Shown here: positions 1 through 8,788 of the stretch, one piece after another
Numbering within the stretch: the stretch's first letter is position 1
Layout: the number at the start of each line of letters is the position of its first letter
Origin: Candidatus Aminicenantota bacterium
Lineage (GTDB): Bacteria; Acidobacteriota; Aminicenantia; Aminicenantales; Aminicenantaceae
NCBI GenBank assembly: GCA_023133225.1
Contig: JAGLWV010000071.1
Location: 1-36,574, forward strand
Reading direction: 5' to 3'
DNA length: 36,574 bases
Notes under the pieces: generated by a model
What the model was told of the DNA's origin: nothing
What the model saw: the letters and a program-made list of their open reading frames with translations, nothing else
Database searches by the model: none
Made by a program: the position numbers and the translations under genes

Positions 1-46
1 TACTGAAAACCGGGCTATAATGTTAATGTTATTGAACATAAATGAA

Positions 47-80
47 GGTGTCGGCAGTTTTTATGAATAATTCAGGATAA
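47..80 (+). repeat. 34-nt terminal repeat, left copy
   Basis: ggtgtcggcagtttttatgaataattcaggataa; exact reverse complement at 36433-36466. Confidence 0.95.
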
Positions 81-103
81 TTGAATGTAAAATGAAGAAA
101 TGC

Positions 104-1564
104 TTAGTTTTCCTGGGCTAAAAAGTAGTCTGAAGGTTTAATGTCGTATTTTTCAGGTTCTAGAGATTTTATGATACTCCTTTTATATTCCTCTGTTTCA
201 GGGTCTCTCTCTGTCAAATCGATAATTTCTCCGTCAATTTTATTCCCAATCTCATCGGTAATAAGTTTCACTTTAGGTCTGAGAATAAAGGCCACTTCCG
301 GGTTTGTTTCTGTCACTATGCTCAGCTCACCTGTGTTAAGAGCCACAAGGGTGCCGATAGGATACACTCCTACCATGTTGGCGAAAATTTTGAGCAGGAC
401 AGGGTCGAATTCCTCTCCGCTTTTCTCTATCATCAGGCTCAGGGCTTCGTCTCTGTTCAAGACATACTCTCGATAGGGCCTTTTAGTGGTTATCGCATCA
501 AAAAAATCACATATTTTAACGATTTTACTGAACAGACTTATGGTATCCCTTTTCCAGTATTTGGGGTATCCGGAGAGGTTTGCCCAGAGATGATGCTCTA
601 AGGCAACGTAGATGGCCTTAACAGGAAGATAGCTTACATCTTTTAGACAAACCAGTTTTCCTGCGCCATGGTATGTATGCCTCTGCATTATTTTTTTTTC
701 TTCGTCGTTTAATTTCTCTTTTTTATCGATGATTTCTTTAGGGACACCCAATTTTCCGATATCGTGGAAAAAAGAGCTTATGCCTAAATCTATTAATTCT
801 TTTCTGTCAAGACCTAATCTTCTTCCAAAACAAACGGACAAAATGGAAACATTAGCTGAGTGATAGACAATGTAATCATCAAAATTTTTCATATTAGTTA
901 AGCCTATCATAAAAGCCTCATCCTGGTTTATGATATTGACTATGGATTGTATAAGTCTTCGAGAGGTTCTTAGTCGAGGCATTTTTTCTTCTGGTTCTTT
1001 GTTAAAAACATCTTTAAGGTGGACGATGCTCTTAATAAATACTTTTTTGGCGGCCTGTTTAACCTGTTCTGGTTTCTTGCTCGCGGCTCTTTCAAAAGGA
1101 TGGAGTTTTTCTAAAAATATATGGTTGAGTCCATCGCTTTCTATTTTTGCTTTGAAATCTTCAAAAGGATTTTCACCATTTGTCTTTGAATTTGCAAGAA
1201 GAACAACAAATTGGTTAAATTCATCATTATCCAGACCAGATGCAAAGCCGAGTAATCCTATTTCTCTTTCTCTGAATATTTCCGCCAATAATTTAAACTT
1301 GTGGAAGCTGAGAAAGTCAAATTTGACTCTAATGGTGTTGAAAAATAATGTATTTTCCCGAAAATGGAATTGAGCTTGTCCCCAATCATTTAAAATATTC
1401 TGGAGCATGGTGAAGAGAGGACTTATCTGTTTTACAAAGGCAAGGTTATTGGGCGCATAGATTTGGGCGGTTTTCAAGGCTGAAGAAAACCGGACAAATA
1501 GTTCTTCTGCTGTTTTAAGCAGGGCCTTTTGGGCAGGATCAATATGATTTTTTCTTTCTTCCAT
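104..1564 (-). CDS. HD-GYP domain protein (putative cyclic-di-nucleotide phosphodiesterase) with an uncharacterised N-terminal domain
   Basis: 486-aa ORF with YHSANVS...FFHDIGKLGVPKEIIDK...HTYHGA...EHHLWANLSGYPKYW...ICDFFDAITTKRPYRE, matching HD-GYP signatures. Confidence 0.93.
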   Translation of the reverse strand: MEERKNHIDPAQKALLKTAEELFVRFSSALKTAQIYAPNNLAFVKQISPLFTMLQNILNDWGQAQFHFRENTLFFNTIRVKFDFLSFHKFKLLAEIFREREIGLLGFASGLDNDEFNQFVVLLANSKTNGENPFEDFKAKIESDGLNHIFLEKLHPFERAASKKPEQVKQAAKKVFIKSIVHLKDVFNKEPEEKMPRLRTSRRLIQSIVNIINQDEAFMIGLTNMKNFDDYIVYHSANVSILSVCFGRRLGLDRKELIDLGISSFFHDIGKLGVPKEIIDKKEKLNDEEKKIMQRHTYHGAGKLVCLKDVSYLPVKAIYVALEHHLWANLSGYPKYWKRDTISLFSKIVKICDFFDAITTKRPYREYVLNRDEALSLMIEKSGEEFDPVLLKIFANMVGVYPIGTLVALNTGELSIVTETNPEVAFILRPKVKLITDEIGNKIDGEIIDLTERDPETEEYKRSIIKSLEPEKYDIKPSDYFLAQEN

Positions 1565-1572
1565 TTAATTAA

Positions 1573-1618
1573 CCTGTATTATTCATAAATAATAATAGAG
1601 GCATCGGCAGTTTTTATG
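1573..1618. repeat. rearranged/degenerate copy of the 34-nt repeat
   Basis: CCTGTATTATTCATAAA then GGCATCGGCAGTTTTTATG: the two halves in inverted relative arrangement. Confidence 0.55.
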
Positions 1619-1649
1619 TAAAGTCAAGGTTAACCATCTTCTGCATCGA

Positions 1650-3515
1650 TTAAGATTTTCTGGGTTCATCTTTACTAGCAATTTTCCACAGCGCAACCTT
1701 ACAGGCGTGACGGATGGTTTTATTCCGTGTTTTAGAACCTTTCATTAAAGCTGTCAATGCTTCAGGAGTGGCCATTGCTTCCAGGGCAGGAACAGTGCAG
1801 AGGCGCGTCTCATTTAGCTTAGATCTATAAAAAATCCTCCATTTTTTCAAAAGAGAACGAAGAAATACGCAAACTTCTGTACTTTGAGCCATTGCCAAAA
1901 ACAGTAAAAGAGCTTTCTTCTCCATCTTATTTCTTTCTTGGAAACCTTTTGTTTTAACCAATTGCATAACGTAGGCCAATGTCGATTTATCTCCAAAATA
2001 TTTAAGGCCCACAGCCGCCAGCGTGCACACTTCCGGCTCCTCATCAGAAAGAAATTTTATCAGGATCTTATTGGCATTCTCATCCTCAATATTTCTCAGA
2101 GCCTGGATAGTTTCGAGTCTTACGCTTTTATCTGGATGGGCAATAAATTTTTCAAGATAGGATATAATTTTCTTTCCCCTTATCCTTCCTAACAGAGATA
2201 TGATTTCTTTTGTCAGAGAAATTCTATTGCCTTGGGCAAGGTCAACAAGGGAAGGGAGATCCCTGCTGCCCATTTCGAAAAGGAAATGTGAGGCTTTCAG
2301 CCGGGTAAGAGGATCTTTTGAGATTTCCCAGATATCAGCAACAAGGGGCAGAGTGCGTGGTCCCAGAAGTTTTAAATATTGAAGTAAAGAGTCAAAATTT
2401 TCTATCTGTCCTTCCAGGAATGATTTTTTCAGGTGACCCAGAGAGCTTTGATCTCTGGCTTTTTGGAGGATTCTCTCCAGTAGTTTCGCCTTGTCTTTAG
2501 AATGTTCAGAGAATGTTTTTTCTAACTCCCGGATGCGGTTTATAATTAAGGCAGCTAAGTCATAATTGAATTTATAGATAACTTCCTTAAAGCATTGATT
2601 AAGGACGTTTAAAGTCGCTGCAAATTGGTCATATCTTTCTTCTAAGAAAAGGAGTTCAAAAAGCAAATTTACCATCTCGAACATGGGTGAAGCTACCCGA
2701 CATTCTTGTATCATGGACTCAATCTTAGGAGTTTCATCCTCGCTCAGGGCTGCTAATTGGGAAGGAATCATTATGTTTTTCTGATTATTTTTATCGTCTT
2801 TTCCCGCTTCCTTGGATTTACTTAAGTGAAGACCTAAAGCAATGCTTCTTCTATCGACATCTTCCCTGTCCTGACGAGTGAGGGGTACCTTTCCTTTTGA
2901 AAATTCTGTTTTATCGATTTCAAAATCTGTTTCTTCTTCTGCTGTGCTGATATCGGATTCAAGAAATTCATCGGGAGCAAAATATCGGATATGAGCAAAG
3001 TCTTTTACCCAAAGAGAATTAACGATGTCAATATTTTCTGGAGGAAGGTCAGAATCTGCTTTTATAGTCACTAAAAATTCTTGGAGCTCATTCTCATCCA
3101 GGCCTTTGTGGAAAGACAGCTCTCTCATTCCATCTTTAAAGAAGAGAAAAGGAAGGCTAGTCTGTTTCTTTTCATCTTGAAAAACTGTTTTTCCTTTGTA
3201 AATAAGTCTAAATTCATTGATAGTGATGAGTAACATCTCGTATTCGTCAAGAAATTCCCTCATTTTCTCAGCAAAAGCATCAAAAGAGTATTTAATGGAA
3301 GGACTTTCAGGGGGATAGATTTTCATCGAAGAATAGGCATTTCCTAATAATTTTAGAACTAACTTTACTTTTGCTGTTTCTTCAGGATCGAGTTGGATTT
3401 TTTTTTCTTGCTCAACAACCTTTTGCCTTTCTAATTTTGAAAAGTTCATTTTCGCCTCTGTCTCTGGAGAAGCACGAGCCTTAAAAGAGATTGGTGGATT
3501 CAGAATATGTTTCAT
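1650..3515 (-). CDS. HEAT-repeat protein with an N-terminal domain resembling that of the adjacent HD-GYP protein
   Basis: 621-aa ORF; C-terminal HEAT-like repeats (HPDKSVRLETIQALRNIEDENANKILIKFLSDEEPEVCTLAAVGL). Confidence 0.85.
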   Translation of the reverse strand: MKHILNPPISFKARASPETEAKMNFSKLERQKVVEQEKKIQLDPEETAKVKLVLKLLGNAYSSMKIYPPESPSIKYSFDAFAEKMREFLDEYEMLLITINEFRLIYKGKTVFQDEKKQTSLPFLFFKDGMRELSFHKGLDENELQEFLVTIKADSDLPPENIDIVNSLWVKDFAHIRYFAPDEFLESDISTAEEETDFEIDKTEFSKGKVPLTRQDREDVDRRSIALGLHLSKSKEAGKDDKNNQKNIMIPSQLAALSEDETPKIESMIQECRVASPMFEMVNLLFELLFLEERYDQFAATLNVLNQCFKEVIYKFNYDLAALIINRIRELEKTFSEHSKDKAKLLERILQKARDQSSLGHLKKSFLEGQIENFDSLLQYLKLLGPRTLPLVADIWEISKDPLTRLKASHFLFEMGSRDLPSLVDLAQGNRISLTKEIISLLGRIRGKKIISYLEKFIAHPDKSVRLETIQALRNIEDENANKILIKFLSDEEPEVCTLAAVGLKYFGDKSTLAYVMQLVKTKGFQERNKMEKKALLLFLAMAQSTEVCVFLRSLLKKWRIFYRSKLNETRLCTVPALEAMATPEALTALMKGSKTRNKTIRHACKVALWKIASKDEPRKS

Positions 3516-3726
3516 AAATTACTCAGTAAATGGATAAAATGGGCTTAGTCGTAACAGAAGACAAATAATTGAATAGAAATTCATTGCTGACCTTTATTGA
3601 CGTAACTATAAATACATGAAGAAATCTGCAGGTTCAATAGCCTTAAAAGATGAATTATGGAGTGATTTTTTTGCCACGTTTTTCTCACCCTGAATGAGGA
3701 GGAATATAATCCCCAATGAAGAAGAC

Positions 3727-5466
3727 TTATTTTTGGTGTTCTTGTGAAAGAACGCCCTGGTTTTTTTCTTCCTTTAGTTTTTGCAGAAGTTTGAAGGTTT
3801 CTCTGGTTGGAAAAAGATCATAGTCTCTTGTCAACAACTCAGAGGCTTTTTCATAGTTCTTTATTATGATGTAAAATTTTGCGGAATAAAGCAGGACCAA
3901 ATGATTTTTAGGAAAAAAATTCAGCATTTCGACTACAATCTTTTCTCCCTCTGAGATTTCCCCTTTAAAGGCAAGAAAAAAAGCATATATGAAGTAAAAA
4001 TGTTGTGATTGATCTCTTCTTAATTTTATTAACTTATTGAAATACTTTTCTGCCATATTAAAATTTTTTTTAAAAGTAAAATATTGGATAAGATTCTCGT
4101 ATATTTTCACTTCATATCTTGAATAGAGATGATGTTCTTTTTGAGAGAGAATAGAATTAAATATCTCCATTGCTTTTTTTTCATCCCTCGGGAGATATGT
4201 CACCCCAACATTAAATCTTGCCAGCAGATTTTCCCTTGAGGTATCTTTAAAACTGAGCCAGAAATCGGTTTCATTTTTTCCGAAAATTTTATTTTTTGGA
4301 TACATCTCAACCGCGTAAAAAAGAAACAGCAAAGACAGGAGAACGATCGAGACAGGTCTGAACTTCATTTTTTTTAAGAGGATAAAAGCCAAACATGTGA
4401 GGAACAGGGCTGATGGCAGGTAGAGAAATCGCCAGGCAATATAGATAGCGGTGGATGAGACAAATATGATCACGACAGAAGGTAAAAGAAGGAGGTAAAA
4501 AGAGACAAAAGCAAGTACAAGGGATGTATTTTTTACTTTTTTTGTCAATAACAGAAATGCTGAGATAATGAAAAGTATAGTAATCATTCCACCAAAAATC
4601 TGAAGAAAAATGTTGTTAAAAACCTTATATGAATCGACAGTAATGCTTAAAAGGAATGGAAAAAAAATCCGGAGAGAATAAAAACCAATTGTCGAGAAGA
4701 AATCGAACAGAGTTCTCCCCGAGGGTTCATATCCTGGTGAACCCATAGCAATATTCCTCAAAATGAACCATAAAAGAATGCTGAAGACAAAAGGAATCAT
4801 GGGAATAGCCGAATCTTTGAATCTTGGCTTACTCGCATACAGAATGAAGAAAAATATAAAGAATAAAAAAATGGTGTTTTCTTTAGAGAGTAGCGAACAA
4901 AGGTAAAAAAAAGAAGAAAAAGCTAGAGAAAGATAATGGTTTCTCTTTAAAAATTTCAAGAAAAGCAATATAGACAAGGATGCAAAAAGGAATGAGAGCA
5001 AATCGGTTCTTCCTGAGATCCAGGATACATTTTCGAAATGAAAAGGAAAAACAGAAAAAAGCAAGGTACTAAAAAAGGATGTGAGTAAACTCAGTCCAAG
5101 GTTTTGAAGGATAAAATATATAATGATTGTATTCAGTATTTGGATGAGGATGTTTGTTAAATGAAAACCGGCTGGATTAAATTCCCATGTTTTTCGGTCA
5201 AGCCAGTATGAGAGGGAGGTAAGTGGCCGGTAAAACTGTCTTGACCGATCTAAACGGATGCTGTTTTCATCTGTGCCAGAGAAGCCTCCAAAAGGAGTGA
5301 ACAAAAATTTTTTTAAGAAATGAGGTGCTGAGATGTAGGGATTTTCAGTTATGAAGTATTTATCATCCCATAGGAAATCTCCCTTCATAGACGGCAAGAA
5401 AATGGATAGATTAACCGTGATTATTACTAGAATGAAAATGAAATTAAATCTTATGTTTTTTTTCAA
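3727..5466 (-). CDS. polytopic membrane protein with C-terminal TPR-like region (TMTC / PMT-like glycosyltransferase type)
   Basis: 579-aa ORF; N-terminal GDFLWDDKYFITENPYI, multiple hydrophobic helices, TPR-like C-terminus. Confidence 0.75.
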   Translation of the reverse strand: MKKNIRFNFIFILVIITVNLSIFLPSMKGDFLWDDKYFITENPYISAPHFLKKFLFTPFGGFSGTDENSIRLDRSRQFYRPLTSLSYWLDRKTWEFNPAGFHLTNILIQILNTIIIYFILQNLGLSLLTSFFSTLLFSVFPFHFENVSWISGRTDLLSFLFASLSILLFLKFLKRNHYLSLAFSSFFYLCSLLSKENTIFLFFIFFFILYASKPRFKDSAIPMIPFVFSILLWFILRNIAMGSPGYEPSGRTLFDFFSTIGFYSLRIFFPFLLSITVDSYKVFNNIFLQIFGGMITILFIISAFLLLTKKVKNTSLVLAFVSFYLLLLPSVVIIFVSSTAIYIAWRFLYLPSALFLTCLAFILLKKMKFRPVSIVLLSLLFLFYAVEMYPKNKIFGKNETDFWLSFKDTSRENLLARFNVGVTYLPRDEKKAMEIFNSILSQKEHHLYSRYEVKIYENLIQYFTFKKNFNMAEKYFNKLIKLRRDQSQHFYFIYAFFLAFKGEISEGEKIVVEMLNFFPKNHLVLLYSAKFYIIIKNYEKASELLTRDYDLFPTRETFKLLQKLKEEKNQGVLSQEHQK

Positions 5467-5676
5467 TTTTTCTGCATTTCAAATAATATCTTTTTCTAGT
5501 TTACTCGAATCATCGCAATAAATCATCCTTTTGGGTGAGAAGTAAAGGGAGAAAATCCTTCCAGCAATCACCCCTAAAGGCTATTTACTTGAAGTATGAT
5601 TTATATTAATTTTAGTTTGACAATGGTGTCAGGGTATAAAGGATGTTTCCGGCCGTAATGAAAAAGAGGGCATAAA

Positions 5677-6639
5677 ATGGAAAAATTAAAGATATATGTT
5701 TTCAAACACTTCGAGAAAATTCTTATTTTGACAATTTTATTATGTATTATAGCCATTAGTTATTTTGTGCCCTATAAAATCGGATTCCTCAATTTCTTCT
5801 ATCTGCCCATAATCGCAGCCGGGTATTCCCTGGGTAGACGGATGGCTGTTCTCACTGCTTTTCTCTGCATCCTGGTCGTAGTTGTTTTTTTGCTGCTCTC
5901 CCCCTCTTCCTTCTTTACGGCCGACACAGAGAAGGTTTATGTCATAGTAAGCCTCACCGCCTGGGGCTCTTTTTTAATCCTGACAAGCGCGGCGATGGGA
6001 TATCTATACGAGGAAAAGGAAAGAAAGATCAAAGATTTGAAGGCTGCCTATATCGGGATTCTGGAGATTCTCTCCAAATACCTTGAATCTGCGGATAAAT
6101 ACACGAAAGGCCATTCGGTCAGGGTGTCTCATTTATCAGAAGATATTGCCCGGGTCATGGGATTACCCTCTTTCGAAAGAGAAAATATTAAGGTTGCAGC
6201 CCTTCTCCATGACATTGGAAAGACTGAGATAAGCATGGACATAGTCCGTAAAGCAGCCTCTCTGACTTCTTCGGAGAATGAGCTGATGTCATCCCATTCA
6301 GAGAAGGGCGCAAGGATCATATCTCTTGTGGGAGGAGTATTAGAGGAGGCGGTTCCGATCGTTATAGCCCATCATAAATACTATTTTGAAGACAAGGATT
6401 TTTCATCCAGTGATAGGGATAAGATTCCTATCGGAGCAGCAATAATCGCTGTCGCCGACTCATACGACGCCATGATAACAGACAGAGCCTACCGGAGAGG
6501 AAGACCCCCCTGGGAAGCCTACAAAGAGATTGAGAAAGGAGCGGGAAAGCAGTTTCATCCGCATGTGGTTAAGGCCTTTAAAGAAGTCCTCATGACTAAA
6601 GAAAAGTATAGATTTGAAAAAGAAGAAGCAGTTATGTAG
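5677..6639 (+). CDS. membrane-anchored HD-domain (HDIG) phosphohydrolase, HD-GYP-like with degenerate GYP motif
   Basis: N-terminal TM helices; KGHSVRVSHL, LLHDIGKTEIS, HSEKGARI, VIAHHKYY, IIAVADSYDAMITDRAYR. Confidence 0.88.
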   Translation: MEKLKIYVFKHFEKILILTILLCIIAISYFVPYKIGFLNFFYLPIIAAGYSLGRRMAVLTAFLCILVVVVFLLLSPSSFFTADTEKVYVIVSLTAWGSFLILTSAAMGYLYEEKERKIKDLKAAYIGILEILSKYLESADKYTKGHSVRVSHLSEDIARVMGLPSFERENIKVAALLHDIGKTEISMDIVRKAASLTSSENELMSSHSEKGARIISLVGGVLEEAVPIVIAHHKYYFEDKDFSSSDRDKIPIGAAIIAVADSYDAMITDRAYRRGRPPWEAYKEIEKGAGKQFHPHVVKAFKEVLMTKEKYRFEKEEAVM

Positions 6640-6693
6640 AAATCAGGGACATGTACCGATTTTGTGAAATCGGTAACGTGTCCCATGATTTCT
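6638..6693 (+). repeat. 56-nt hairpin repeat, copy 1
   Basis: agaaatcagggacatgtaccgattttgtgaaatcggtaacgtgtcccatgatttct; identical to copies at 17020 and 18138; imperfect inverted arms with TGTG loop. Confidence 0.95.
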
Positions 6694-7367
6694 TAATACT
6701 CTGGATGGTATCTTCTGATTTTGCTGGTGGATACTTTGTATTTTACTAAGCCAGCTGCGATGATTAAAGCACAAACGATGCCGTCTAAAACAGGAACCCC
6801 CAGTTTTTCTTCCAGATGCTTATCCAATCCTGTCATCCCAGCACATCCCAGGACGAGGACTTCTGCCATATCTTCCTTGATGGATGATTGTGCGGTCTCC
6901 ATGTACTTTAGCTCATCGCTTTTTTTAATCGTTTCTTTCCTGGGGGCTCTAACAGAGGCCAGAACATCCTGAAGGTGATATTTTCTCGCAAGGGCTTCTT
7001 TTATGGGTATAGAATGTTCGGAAGTTGTAAGGACTGAGAAGCGGTGTCCCAGCATAGAAGCAATTTTCATTGACGCTTCTGCAATTCCCACGACAGGTTT
7101 TCTGGTGATTTCTTTCATAACGTCGATATTGGGGTCATCGTGACAGGCGATGATAAAGGCATCAAATTTATCTTCATTTTCTCTAACAAGTTGTATCATC
7201 CCTGGAGCAGCTTTAATCTCATCCTCATAGGTTTCAATAAATTTCGGCGCCCCTGGCGTAGGTTTGCATGTTACCTCGAATTCTCCAGCGGAAAAACTTT
7301 CTGCGGTTCTCTGGATGGCTTCGGTCATTTCAAGGTCACTGTTTGGGTTTATGATCAATATCTTCAT
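6693..7367 (-). CDS. Asp/Glu/hydantoin racemase family protein
   Basis: MKILIINPNSDLEMTEAI start, two expected catalytic-Cys contexts (IIACHDDP and LVLGCAGMTGL). Confidence 0.9.
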   Translation of the reverse strand: MKILIINPNSDLEMTEAIQRTAESFSAGEFEVTCKPTPGAPKFIETYEDEIKAAPGMIQLVRENEDKFDAFIIACHDDPNIDVMKEITRKPVVGIAEASMKIASMLGHRFSVLTTSEHSIPIKEALARKYHLQDVLASVRAPRKETIKKSDELKYMETAQSSIKEDMAEVLVLGCAGMTGLDKHLEEKLGVPVLDGIVCALIIAAGLVKYKVSTSKIRRYHPEY

Positions 7368-7378
7368 GCTCTCTCTCC

Positions 7379-8788
7379 TTATTTTGCAGTTTTTACGTAT
7401 TTTTTTGAAGCATCAATGAGCTTTGTTGCATATTTATTCCTGGCGCTTAAGTAATCATTCATTAATTTGAAGAAAACGCCGCTAAGCGCCAGGACTGCTA
7501 CCAGGTTTGGCAGCGAACAGACACCTACGGATATGGTTGCAAATACCCATAATTTATCAACATCAGCGATTCCTGCAAATATCATACCCGGGATTAAGTA
7601 GAACCATTTAAGGTATTTCATCGCTTTTTTGCTGAATACGTTTAAAACAGCGGTTTCAAAGTAAATAAAGAATCCGATTTGAGTGGACAGGCAGAAAGTC
7701 AGTATGGAAAAAGAGATTAATGCGCTTGAAAGACCTGTAGGAAGAACAGAGGAAAAAGCCTGGATGACCAGCTCTATGCCTGATCGCCCGTTCGATAAAA
7801 CACCTGTGGAGAGGACAGCAAATGATGTTATCGTGCAGATAACAATTGTATCTATGAAGACTTCAAATGCTCCCCAGAGCCCCTGTTGAAAAGGATGTTT
7901 TGTGTTTGCTGTAGCATGGGCCATGGGTGCTGTGCCAAGGCCGGCTTCGTTCGATAGCATACCTTTTGCCATGCCTTCTTTGATAGCAACAGCCACTGCC
8001 GCCCCTGCAAATCCTCCGGTGGCTGGTGCAGTTGCGAAGGCATACTTGAATATCATTCCGAACACCTCAGGAATTTTCTCCCGGTTAAGGATAAGGATTG
8101 TTAATCCGCCAAAGATATATACAACGGACATGAGAGGAACGAGCTTTCCACAGAATTGCCCGATTCGCCTAATCCCTCCTATGACCACAAAACCTGTGAT
8201 TATGGCCATCGCTCCTGTTACCATGTAAGGATTAATATTATAGCTCGTCAAAAAGGCGCGGCCTACTGTGTGTGCCTGGAGCAGGGATGCGCTTAAAACA
8301 GCATTGATAAGCACACCTATACTGAACAGCTTGGCAAGAAATTTCCAGCCTAATGCTTTATTGATGTAATACATCGGTCCGCCGTGGAGGCGGCCTTTTT
8401 CATCGATATCTCTGTAATGTACGGCGAGTGTTATCTCAGCAGTTTTAGTCATCATTCCGAGTAAAGCCAATAGCCACATCCAGAATATTGCTCCCGGTCC
8501 TCCGATTGATAAAGCTGTGGCCACGCCCGCCATATTCCCCATTCCAACAGTACTGGCTAGAGCCGTGGTTGTAGCCTGGAAGGGTGTCATCTTTCCCTTT
8601 TCATCGGCTTCTGTCTTTTCAAAGATCTTCCCAAAGGTATTCTTCAGGATAAATCTGAATTTTCTTATCTGGAAGAAACCGGATTTCATTGAGAAAAACA
8701 CAGCAACAAATGCAATAAAGACCAGAGTCCACGGTCCCCAGAGTATGTCCTCGATCTTAGAGGCAAGATCCAGTATGCTTTCTAACAA
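7379..8788 (-). CDS. sodium:alanine/glycine symporter, AGCS family
   Basis: 469-aa polytopic ORF; GNMAGVATALSIGGPGAIFWMW, KEGMAKGMLSNEAGLGTAPMAHATA. Confidence 0.95.
   Translation of the reverse strand: MLESILDLASKIEDILWGPWTLVFIAFVAVFFSMKSGFFQIRKFRFILKNTFGKIFEKTEADEKGKMTPFQATTTALASTVGMGNMAGVATALSIGGPGAIFWMWLLALLGMMTKTAEITLAVHYRDIDEKGRLHGGPMYYINKALGWKFLAKLFSIGVLINAVLSASLLQAHTVGRAFLTSYNINPYMVTGAMAIITGFVVIGGIRRIGQFCGKLVPLMSVVYIFGGLTILILNREKIPEVFGMIFKYAFATAPATGGFAGAAVAVAIKEGMAKGMLSNEAGLGTAPMAHATANTKHPFQQGLWGAFEVFIDTIVICTITSFAVLSTGVLSNGRSGIELVIQAFSSVLPTGLSSALISFSILTFCLSTQIGFFIYFETAVLNVFSKKAMKYLKWFYLIPGMIFAGIADVDKLWVFATISVGVCSLPNLVAVLALSGVFFKLMNDYLSARNKYATKLIDASKKYVKTAK

Noticed and set aside
930-1373. 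147-aa ORF antisense to the HD-GYP gene, and many similar antisense ORFs in the track (e.g. 35371..35790, 29338..29727, 34211..34564)
   Set aside because: Overlap strongly supported coding genes on the other strand and show no recognisable domain or independent RBS support.
5614-5640. TTGACA...TATAAA promoter candidate upstream of 5677
   Set aside because: Spacer is only about 12 nt, too short for a standard sigma70 promoter.
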